The notes under the pieces are model-generated. The model made no database searches. It was given only the letters and a program-made list of their open reading frames with translations, and was not told where the DNA came from. A stretch of DNA of 64,000 nt from Endomychus coccineus (taxonomy: Eukaryota; Arthropoda; Insecta; Coleoptera; Endomychidae): contig OY294067.1 of assembly GCA_958510875.1 (NCBI GenBank), positions 275,200,742 through 275,264,741 on the forward strand. Reading direction: 5' to 3'. Both the position numbers and the translations under genes were made by a program. This document shows, piece after piece, positions 55,974-64,000 of the stretch. Numbering within the stretch: the first letter of the stretch is position 1; the number at the start of each line of letters is the position of its first letter.

Positions 55974-56260
55974 CTCTCCTGCTTGGCTCTTCCTGCAATC
56001 TAATTGCACAAAATCGATCACGAAGGCGGTGGCGAGTAGACGCTCGTGACGTCACCGGTGCTCAGATTGGAGGGGCGCGGCGCGCGTTAGCCTTGGACCA
56101 ACGCTTAGCTGTGCCAGCCTGCTGCACCAGTACGTTCTGTGTCTCCCCTCGTTTCCTAGGCAGATGCGAATTAGTGGCGTTTCCTGCAGTTGGCCAAAGT
56201 TGTGGTGAATGTTGTCGTGTAACTCGTATAGTTAGTTGGAAATAATCTAACGCTGGACCC
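55974..56260 (+). promoter_or_regulatory. GC-rich island with CRE-like site
   Basis: A 280-bp island of high GC and CpG (GGGGCGCGGCGCGCG) in AT-rich surroundings. The perfect 10-bp palindrome GTGACGTCAC at 56,046-56,055 contains a full CRE (TGACGTCA). A TCAGTGTG initiator-like word lies at 56,273. The open frame across it (55,874-56,245) is not recognised and probably reflects composition. A promoter or first-exon role is an inference; no downstream exon was found. Confidence 0.35.
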
Positions 56261-57253
56261 GGTGCTTGTCTTCAGTGTGCGGAATATAGTCGCGAACACA
56301 CGCGGTTTCACAAGAAACATGTGTGTTTTTAGTATCGAGTGAATCATTATATTGGTGCAGGATTTCGTGTCCATGTGTTGGTATCAAACTTTTGTCCTCC
56401 GTTCCTAAATTGAATAATAACGTGCTTCAACACAACTAAAGTAATTATTATTGTAAGACTGGTACTCATTGTGGGAGGTTTCATGAGGGAAATATAATCA
56501 GTTAGTTTTGAATTTCCTATAGATTCAATATACATTCCTAATTCTAAACTGTTTATTTCATACAAGCATGTCATAAATGACCACATGATTTGCGGACGTG
56601 ACGTCAGCTTTGTTATTGTACATTCTCTTGTCTTCTGAACAGTTTATTGGAACATTCCAAATAGATATATCAGTTTTACTATAAAACACAACTGCTTATC
56701 AGTTTCATGAAATCCAAAGATTAATCATGACGAAACATATTCAACTATTTGAAATGTAACATACAAATCGTAATTGTAGTAACGGTACTTGAGCTCTAAT
56801 GGGTTAATTTCTTCAATTCTCTCTTCTTTTATTCCACGGATGGTCCCTGTTTATGAGATGACTAGTGTTAATCAGAGGCAATTCCAAAAATCTGATTCAG
56901 GAGTTGAATCTACTACTTATTTTTTCGGGTTTTCAATGTCATGATTTTTTGCATTCAGTCAGAGCTTTTGAACACCAGTCCACGAGAAACTGTGACCTGA
57001 TTCAAATGAGGAGCTAACTTGACGCTAGTTATCACAAGTTGATAGAATATTGAATTGAAATGCTAAATGATACAATTTTGCACCCAATGTTGTATATTGC
57101 ACATACACATTGCACATACGATAATGCTAACCATCAAATATGTAGATCCTCCTCGTTCTAAAAAAGTTTATTCTAATTTCAGTGCATAATTTTTGAACAG
57201 TCTTGCGCATATCTAGCACCAAGCAATAGAGCTTCTAGTTTTTCTCACTTATA
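56261..57253. other. Spacer
   Basis: AT-rich, no recognised gene. Confidence 0.4.
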
Positions 57254-57444
57254 ATTACACGAGAGCTTTTTTTTGTCGAAGTAAACTTGACATGTATTAA
57301 TGAGAATTTAACGAAAAAAAACTGCCCCTGCCGTCGACGAGTAATTTTTTCTGGCAGTTTTTTGAGTTGAATTGCCTAATGACAACAAAATTCGAATTAT
57401 AAATGTCAAGTTTACTTCGACAAAAAAAAAAGCTAGAGTGTAAT
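57254..57444. mobile_element. 191-bp MITE with 40-bp terminal inverted repeats
   Basis: The left arm 57,254-57,293 (ATTACACGAGAGC, T-run, GTCGAAGTAAACTTGACAT) and right arm 57,403-57,444 are near-perfect inverses. A second short inverted pair (AAAAAACTGCC and GGCAGTTTTTT) lies inside. No coding capacity and no clear target duplication. It sits about 270 bp from the 3' end of the Crypton ORF. Confidence 0.8.
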
Positions 57445-57599
57445 TCGGTAAGACAATTTAATGAATATGTGAATCAATAAATTAAAAAATAAGATGTAAA
57501 TTAGTTTATTTAATTTAACGGAAAAGTACAATTGTTGAAAACACAATTATTAAAAAAGCTTGATTTTCAGGACTTTCTTGTCTTTCGTTAATAGTTTGC

Positions 57600-58735
57600 T
57601 GCATGCTAGTATTTTGAGCGGTGGTAGTAACTGTTTCCTGGACGGTAGTACGAATGGAACCAATGATTTTTTTATGATGTTCCTCATCTAACTGAAGGTA
57701 CGGTTTTAATGACGATGGGTTGCTATGTCCCGTAATTTTCACAAGTTCTTGTTCACCTATACCACTCCTGGACAATTCAATTACGGTGGCAGCTCGATTA
57801 GAATGGTTCGAAATTTTCACCCGCTTGACATCAAGTCCAATATTTTTCGCCGTGGATTTGGTCCATTTAGATATTTCATTTATCCCAATAGGAGAATTCT
57901 TATACCATCCTTTCGAATTTGTTTTTTGCTAGAAAGGATTTGGAGTTAAAAAAAAATTTTCACATGTGATATGGTATCCCCGTCTTCCCATAATTTTTTT
58001 AAACAATTGTACTGGACATACACAATCTTCTTCAGTGTTTGCTCCAACCATTTACTGTCGGCCAACTTCTGATTTCCACCTTGTGTTGTCTTCGAAAACA
58101 CTGGGTTATATTCAACTCTTCCGGTCTCTCTTCCACGGTTGTGTCTCGATTTTAAAATAGAATACCTTACAATTTGCTGCTTCTCCACCTCTCCAAGCCA
58201 ATTCATAGGCAGCAATATGATAAAATTTTCTTTGAAGGCCTACAGGTTCTTCTTCACTCCAGAATAGTGCCATTTCAAAAATTTCTTGTTTTGTGAGAGC
58301 CTTAGAACTCACCTTCCTTTTTTCTGGGATTGCTTGCTAAATTTTGCGTTTTGTGTCGCGTGCATTTCTCGCTTTCTTAAACTTTTATATTCTTTGAAGT
58401 ACTTCTCTTGTAACATTTTTGCTGAAGTGTTCCAAATCTTTTTGACTGCACTCTCTTTATAGTCTTTTCCATTGTTCTTCTTCATGTTGAATGCCCAGTC
58501 ACATAAAATAGAAGCTAACTCTTTAGTGGAAGTTTATGCAATGAGTTCATGTTTTTTTTCCAAACATAACATCGCAAATTGTCGCCAAATTGACGTAGTT
58601 GAATTCACAGTATTGCGGGGCACATTATTATTGATGGCTTCTTCAATTTCTCCACTCGAACTGTCCAAATCGCGACATTTCCACAAATAAGATACTTTTC
58701 TGACAACGCAAGTTTGAGAAAAACCGACATAACGT
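57600..58735 (-). pseudogene. Crypton tyrosine recombinase, decayed
   Basis: On the minus strand: DLDSSSGEIEEAINNN (58,680-58,625), TTSIWRQFAMLCLEKK, then a TAA near 58,537, then SILCDWAFNMKKNNGKDYKE (58,505-58,450). SSKALTKQEIFEMALFWSEE starts at 58,312, then AYELAWRGGEAA with the first catalytic Arg near 58,195. YNPVFSKTTQGGNQKLADSKW lies in the next frame (58,110-58,040), and a HSNRAATVIELS HxxR box near 57,800. GHSNPSSLKPYLQL has the catalytic-region His and the nucleophile Tyr near 57,700. All recombinase boxes (R, HxxR, H, Y) are still visible, but at least one stop and two frameshifts break the protein. Cryptons insert by tyrosine-recombinase strand exchange and lack inverted ends. I could not define element borders. 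Confidence 0.8.
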
Positions 58736-58739
58736 CATC

Positions 58740-59733
58740 AAAAATTTGTTTACAATGCTGGTTGTCATGCTTTCAAAAGTTAGGTTCCGTTTTGTCGCTG
58801 GAAAAGTTAGGGCAAACTTTTTTCGCTGTCATAATGACAAAACACCGCGACATATGGTATTTTTAGTGCATGAATTAATTTGTCAATGAAATAGGCAAGT
58901 AAGATTTATTTACACTTTGATACAGTACAATAGCTTAGGAGAAAGAATTCCTGTAATCAGCTGAAAAACAAAAATATGACAAAGTTAAAACTATACTTTC
59001 CTAATGCTCCTGTAAATGCAATTTGTCATCTTTCTCGACTCATTTTACAAGACAAGAGCTGTAGCGATTATTTATTGTGGATTCGCCTAGGCATTGTAGA
59101 CATTCAAGCGTATTTGGTCAATAAATGGATAATGAAAGAATGCTGCTAATGTACATATTATTCAATGTATATTGAATGCATTAGTCCGTACGTTAAATAA
59201 ATAAATATCATTCAAATATATACCTTACTTATATCAATAATGCATCATTTAACGGTGCTTCAAAGCACCAACTGACGTCACTCATATACTGATATGATAG
59301 GTACACCATAATTTCTCAATTTGTATGAGGTAAACATAAATATTATCAATATCATATTCTCAGATTAGGTTGAATGCTAGGGGGGATGTTTATTTGCTAA
59401 AGGTTGGGTGTAGAATACACTATACTGCCTATCGGAATTTACAATGTGTTCCAAATTAAATTATTCATTCATTTCACTGAACAAATTCTGGGTAATATAG
59501 ACTGGTCATTTAACAAAAGAAGGTTAACTTTAGGGAAAAATTATATAGTCGAGTTTCTTGTCATACTTGCAGAAGCATCATATAAATATTAATAATTTAA
59601 TTGTGTAAGACATGATTGAATTGTTGAATCAGTAACTTGTGAAATGTTAAAGTCACCAATTGAACAATTAATTAATATAATCCACAAAGATAATATAGGT
59701 TTCTCTAAATCAATCAGTGATACTACAGTTAAA
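58740..59733. other. Spacer 5' of Crypton
   Basis: Contains a small inverted pair around TTTTGTCGC and GCGACA (58,790-58,855). Otherwise AT-rich without coding signal. Confidence 0.4.
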
Positions 59734-60880
59734 TACCGGGATACTTGGTCAAGGGTGGTTGTGGAATCTAAAACGTGTGTCTTACTTTACGTTTGAAATA
59801 ATTATGTCACTGTCACACTGACATCATCAATAACCTACAAATTAAATTAACTAGAGTTTATACTTTTTACCTCGGTCTTGTTAATTTGGGGCCGTTTCGT
59901 GCTCCGTGTGGCCGGCGCCAGCTGTAATAAAGTATTTTCGGCTATAGGCCGCTAGCTTTTACCCGTTTCGGGTATATTTTAGTAGCTAGAAAATTCCCTT
60001 TGGTACGTCGCACGTCAGACGCTCGTAGCTGACAGCTCAGAGTACCTGCTTCTATTTGAATTAAAATTTTGTAACTACATTTTGGGGTCCGAGACTGTGC
60101 TATTAAGTTGACCCGGTTCATAATCTAACGACATGGATCGAAAACCGCACTCCAAATGTCGCCTTAAAGTCGTAGGAGGGAGCACTATTTTGCACATTTC
60201 TAACTCGCGAGCTACGCGCTCCTCACGTGAACGCCATTCGATTTACGGAAAATTAACCAATTTAAAACAGTTTTCGACCCGGTTGGGGGCCGTTGCGACC
60301 TTGTAAAAGGTTCAAACTTAACGTTTCGACCATTCTTGTTACTAAAACCGTTATTTCACAATTTATATACTCAACAATTATCTATAGTACAATCAAATTT
60401 GCCATACTGTACGCTTAAAATTAACAAGGCAAACAGTGGTTGTTTGTTAATAGCTATAATTAAAGAAAAAAAGATTGGTTATAAAGTTTACTTCCCTCTC
60501 TATACGTAGTATAAGGAAAGCTTCCGGGTTTTGGCAAAGAAATCCTTTGTCAGTGCTTCTGAATCTATTTTGACTATTTTGAATCTGTGTGAGAGTGATG
60601 CGTAATCCACGATAGGATTGAGCCGTTCCTATTGGTCGTACGAATTTGGAAATTTTCAGAAGGGACTATTAAGCAAGGTTGATACTTCCCACTCATATAG
60701 TTAATATACGGTCCTAGCGTAGTTCATTATTGTTTTACAACTGAAATAAATAGGTATGAAATTTGTAGGTTATTGATGTTGTCAGTGTGACAGTGACATA
60801 ATTATTTCAAACGTAAAGTAAGACACACGTTTTAGATTCCACAACCACCTTTGACCAAGATAATTTTTGATATCCCGGTA
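59734..60880. mobile_element. 1.15-kb element with about 110-bp inverted ends
   Basis: The left arm 59,734-59,843 (TACCGGGATA, CTTGGTCAAGGGTGGTTGTG, to AACCTACAAATT) and right arm 60,760-60,880 are inverses with few differences; the right arm has 12 extra bases near its outer end. The interior is GC-richer: GCTGTAATAAAGTATTTTC near 59,920, TGGGGTCCGAGA at 60,083 and a 57-codon frame from ATG at 60,133. The AATAAA and TGG word could be LTR/primer-site relics, but that is weak. It directly precedes another palindromic element. No transposase. Confidence 0.65.
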
Positions 60881-60938
60881 GCTCCAGGCAGCTGTTCCGC
60901 TGGTTGTAAAATGATAGCCTTGTGGGAGATACTAATGC

Positions 60939-62274
60939 AGTCAAATGGGTATAAAAATAGGCCAATCCCGTAAATCCTTGGGAAATGAATCGGTTTTGAT
61001 GGGACAAAGTACATTCTCTTCAGAATGTAATTTTTTTGTTACAAACAATTTATTTATTAACAAACTAGATGGATTCGACCAAAACTGCGACTTTAGGGTC
61101 GTTTTCGGATAATTTTAGTGTTCTGAGTTCGATTTTATCGTCAATATCCTCGAATGTATACCCACAAATTTGATAAGTTGTTATAAACAAATTATATTTA
61201 TTATTAAATATACGAATTTGACCAAGATGTCGAGTTTATAGTCGTTGTCGGATAATTTTAGCCTCCTGAGTAGGAATTTATTGCTATTATGGTCTTTGAA
61301 TGGTCTTTAAATGCATGCATACATTTTTGAATTGCTATAAACAATTACGTTTATTAATAAAATACGAATTTGACCAAAATATCGAGTTTATAGTTGTTTT
61401 CGGATAATTTTGGCCTCCTGAGTACGATTTCATTGCTATTATGGTCTTTAAATGCATACATAAATTTTTGAATTATTTATTAACAAATAAAGAAAAAAAT
61501 GTGACATTTTTAATTCATTTTTATAAAATATGCACACTCGAACTTGATTTTTTTGACAAAATTGATGAAATGTATTAAGTCTTAATATAATAAAAAAATC
61601 GCATGCCACTAATTTAAAATAATTGTTTTCCCTTCCATAACAGCTAGAACAACTATCCCATACTTCCTCAAAAAAATTAATGTGTTCAATTTAATATATA
61701 TTTATTGATACTTTGTCATACTAAAACATCGAAATTATTTTTTTCTAATCCGCTAAATTTCTACGAGAATGCATTTAAAGACCATAATAAGCAATAAAAT
61801 CGTATTCAGGAGGCCAAAATTATTCGACAACGACTATAAACTCGACATTTTGATCAAATTCCTTATTTAATAGTAAATATGATTTGTTTATAACAAATTA
61901 GCAATTTTGTGGGTATACATTCGACGATATGGACGATAAAATCGAACTCAGAATACCAAAATTATCCGAAACTGACCCTTAACTCGAAGTTTTGGTCGAA
62001 TACATCTAGTTTGTTAATAAATAAATTGTTTATAACAAAAAAATAGTCTTTATCCGATCAAAATCGTTCAAATTTAGCATTTTTCAGAAATTTTTATGTA
62101 ATTTCAAAAATGAGCTATTAAATTGTTTATTTATTGTTTATAAACAATATAAACAATTTGCGCAACTTTATTTGTGGTCAAATTTTTTCTGATGACATTC
62201 TGAATAGAACGCACTTTGTCCCATCAAAATCGATCCATTTCCCAATGATTTAAGGGTCCAATACCCATTTGACT
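60939..62274. mobile_element. 1.34-kb palindromic (foldback) element with sub-repeats
   Basis: The outer ends AGTCAAATGGGTAT (60,939, and inverse at 62,274) and long inner stretches such as TTGATGGGACAAAG, GACCAAAACTGCGAC and GGAGGCCAAAATTATTCG are inverse copies centred near 61,600. The left arm contains three related head-to-tail units starting at 61,072, 61,214 and 61,366 (142 and 152 bp apart; words TTTGACCAA, CGGATAATTTT, GAGTTCGATTTTAT). The right arm retains about two, so the arms are unequal. No ORF. It resembles foldback transposons whose arms are built of repeats. Confidence 0.8.
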
Positions 62275-62645
62275 ACACTACGCATCAAGTTGACCCAAAA
62301 CAGCGTTCAACTGTTCTAACGATCACAACTTAATGACCTCAATCAATCCATATGTTCCTTCTAAGCATAACACGACAATCATATTTTTTCCCTTGACCAA
62401 TTTCCGGAGTGACTGGCCGATCAGCTAATAAAACAAATTTTCTTTCCGCGAAAACATTTGTAACTCCTCCCTTATCATTTACCTGCAAAAAACCATGAGC
62501 ACCCTCAATATTTCATTTCTTGCAGTTCAAGCGTTTGAGATTGTTCATTACAACTAAATAATTGATCTCGTAGCGATTTAATCAAAAATAATATTTGCGA
62601 AAGGTGCTTCCAAAGATTAATTAAATGTGATGATAGGACAGTGCA

Positions 62646-63031
62646 ATGCCTCAATGTGCGGTTGTTAGTTGCAACAACACCCATCGGAAAACAAAAGGAG
62701 GTTGTGTCCGTTACCATCGCTTCCCCGGGGACTGTAACACCCGCGCCCGCTGGATACAAGCCTGTGGGAAACTAGTGCAAAATTGTGCAACTGCTCGTAT
62801 TTGCTCACGACACTTCAGTAAAGGCAGCTACGAAAGGGACGTTCAACATGAACTATTAGGTTTACCGTCCAGGTGCCGTTTAAAAAAGGGAGCAATACCT
62901 GACGTCAATCTTCCTACTGATTTTCTCAAGGAGGAAATACTTCCAGAAAGTGCCATTGCCATCCTTTTGGCCGTTGGACTCGTTCCTACTCCTCAACCAA
63001 TACCGAAAATATCTGGAGGGCTTCCCCAGGA
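62646..63031 (+). CDS. THAP-domain protein, first coding exon
   Basis: ATG at 62,646 opens MPQCAVVSCNN with C4-x4-C9, YHRFPG, the conserved Trp in RWIQACGK, and ICSRHFSKGSY with C-x2-H near residues 56-59. YERDVQHELLGLPSRCRL and AIPDVNLP follow, in place of AVPTIF. All four zinc ligands are present. The exon then encodes PESAIAILLAVGLVPTPQP and ends CCCAGGA|GTAAGT at 63,031. The frame would stop immediately inside that donor, so a spliced second exon is expected, outside the recognised sequence. It is a paralogue of the THAP exon at 38,318. DNA-binding regulator or transposon-derived protein; role unknown. Confidence 0.83.
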
Positions 63032-63337
63032 GTAAGTTCTCATTGTTTCCATTAAACTATATTATATTACAATAATTTATATGCGTTATCTTTTATAACA
63101 TTATGTAGCGTTTAGGCAAGTATTGAGAAACGTGAATATATCAGTTTGATACTCATAATGTGGGGTGAAGTGGGGTAAATGTAACCCCAAATTGAAAAAA
63201 TTGGACTTTATGGCTCCATATGGTATAACAAGAGAATCTCACTGGACTGCATTCGATCAAAATGACATGAATAATTTTTACTTACCGTACATATGCATTG
63301 ATAAAACTGATCCATTGAGTAATATATTTATGCTTTA

Positions 63338-63349
63338 TTTATCGTAATA
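63338..63349. repeat. 12-bp target-site duplication, left copy
   Basis: TTTATCGTAATA, repeated exactly at 63,611-63,622 around the hammerhead palindrome. Confidence 0.83.
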
Positions 63350-63610
63350 TATAAAAAATTCTCGGGAATTAGGTCACATTAACACTCTGTTATAAATGTT
63401 CGTCTTTACGTACGTAATCAATTTTGATTGAAGATTGTGCGATATGGACGCTTGTGCTATTTAGTTTTAGTTAACCCCCTTTTTAACAAAATAAGTCTTC
63501 TGATGATGGTCGTGAGACCGAAACGTACGTAAAGACGAACATTCATAATGTGACCTAATTCCCGAGAATTTTTTATATAATTCATACTGGGTCAAGAATC
63601 TTATTATATT
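63350..63610. mobile_element. 261-bp palindromic hammerhead element
   Basis: A minus-strand piece (63,350-63,418: AATTCTCGGGAATTAGGTCAC to GTTCGTCTTTACGTACG) is joined to a longer plus-strand piece carrying TGTGCGATATGGACGCTTG, an intact ribozyme and TGACCTAATTCCCGAGAAT, then ATTCATACTGGGTCAAG. The minus piece begins at the palindromic ACGTACG, that is, at stem III next to the self-cleavage point. Identical 12-bp repeats flank the unit. It is a smaller version of the 10,341-11,108 element. Confidence 0.83.
63495..63536 (+). ncRNA. Hammerhead ribozyme motif (PLE-A type)
   Basis: 42 nt: GTCTT, CTGATGA, T, GGTC-GTGA-GACC, GAAACGTACGTA, AAGAC. Identical in core to the motif at 10,986-11,027 and apparently intact. 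Confidence 0.87.
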
Positions 63611-63622
63611 TTTATCGTAATA
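63611..63622. repeat. 12-bp target-site duplication, right copy
   Basis: Exact partner of 63,338-63,349. Confidence 0.83.
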
Positions 63623-63834
63623 AGAATCTACGTTTCCAATTATTATCATTGTCATCAATTTAAGATTAGATAACTTCCTATTTCCTGAAACTGACTGAAA
63701 AAAAAATAGGAAAATACATTAATATGATTAAATAGGTTTTTTTTCGCTGATCCTCGAGATCATTTCCGTTCACAAACGAATCATATTTCGTTTCTAAAAA
63801 TTACAAACAAATTAAGATATTTAATAAATGAATA

Positions 63835-64000
63835 TGGCCATTCCTCTCCGAAGAGACATAGTTTCCCGCAAGACTTACTAGGGTGGATTACGACGTGGCC
63901 AGGTTATACTCTGATAGGTTCGGTATCGGAAGGGTGTCCACAGGGAGAGGTACTCTCCCCCTCCTATGGTGTTTGGTCGCAGATGAGCAACTAGTAAGGT
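63835..64000 (+). pseudogene. LINE RT fragment (I/R1-like), continues past window
   Basis: SEGCPQGEVLSP followed, one frame off, by LLWCLVADEQLVR. This equals the CCPQGGVLSPLLWCLVVDGLL motif B of the 53.9 kb LINE, with a one-base loss in a C run near 63,959. It is cut by the window end. Confidence 0.72.

Noticed and set aside
60083..60306. LTR retrotransposon primer site and gag start
   Set aside because: Single weak words, a 57-codon ORF without gag motifs, and no paired LTR found; kept only as a speculative note.

Overview
This window is AT-rich eukaryotic DNA, most likely from an arthropod and probably an insect. The evidence is two THAP-domain exons ending in canonical splice donors, mariner and hAT DNA transposons, several LINE families, and Penelope-like retroelements (PLEs) with hammerhead ribozymes. 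There is no operon-like gene packing. The species cannot be fixed from sequence alone. Most of the window is transposon debris, much of it nested. Only three stretches look like host-type coding exons: 34,637-35,109, 38,318-39,489 (THAP) and 62,646-63,031 (THAP), all on the plus strand.

Layout. 0-9 kb: PLE-A fragment (minus), a LINE split by a hAT element with a perfect 8-bp target duplication (2,940-4,677), an R2/R4-like LINE (minus) and LINE tails. 9.6-14.9 kb: a LINE fragment hit by a 768-bp palindromic hammerhead element, then a composite of a nearly complete PLE (RT + GIY-YIG) with an inverted copy of its own 3' third in front of it. 15.4-28.5 kb: a near-intact LINE ORF (minus), further LINE pieces, a mariner, a tRNA-like SINE candidate inside GC-richer degenerate repeats, an inverted pair of PLE-C tails and another LINE (minus). 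30.4-37 kb: PLE-A remnants in both orientations. 34.6-39.5 kb: two host-like exons. 40-44.6 kb: a LINE carrying a 91-bp solo hammerhead insertion, then seven 149-bp satellite units. 45.9-50.4 kb: mariner, PLE, RNase H-type LINE and a tyrosine-recombinase pseudogene. 51.5-62.3 kb: three inverted-repeat elements, an RT/RNase H LINE, a GC-rich island with a CRE-like site and a decayed Crypton. 62.6-64 kb: THAP exon, a 261-bp palindromic hammerhead element and the start of another LINE.

The strongest unusual theme is hammerhead-ribozyme DNA moving as compact units. Three insertions have visible target-site duplications of about 10-13 bp: 10,341-11,108 (13 bp), 40,425-40,515 (10/11 bp) and 63,350-63,610 (12 bp). 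Two of them are inverted dimers with ribozymes at the outer ends. The same tail-outward inverted layout recurs around the large PLE (11.4-14.5 kb), at 25.6-26.3 kb and at 30.4-33.3 kb. Hammerheads in PLEs are known. The repeated palindromic tail-out architecture and the minimal solo insertion are what deserve a second look. All calls come from reading the sequence; no database search was run.
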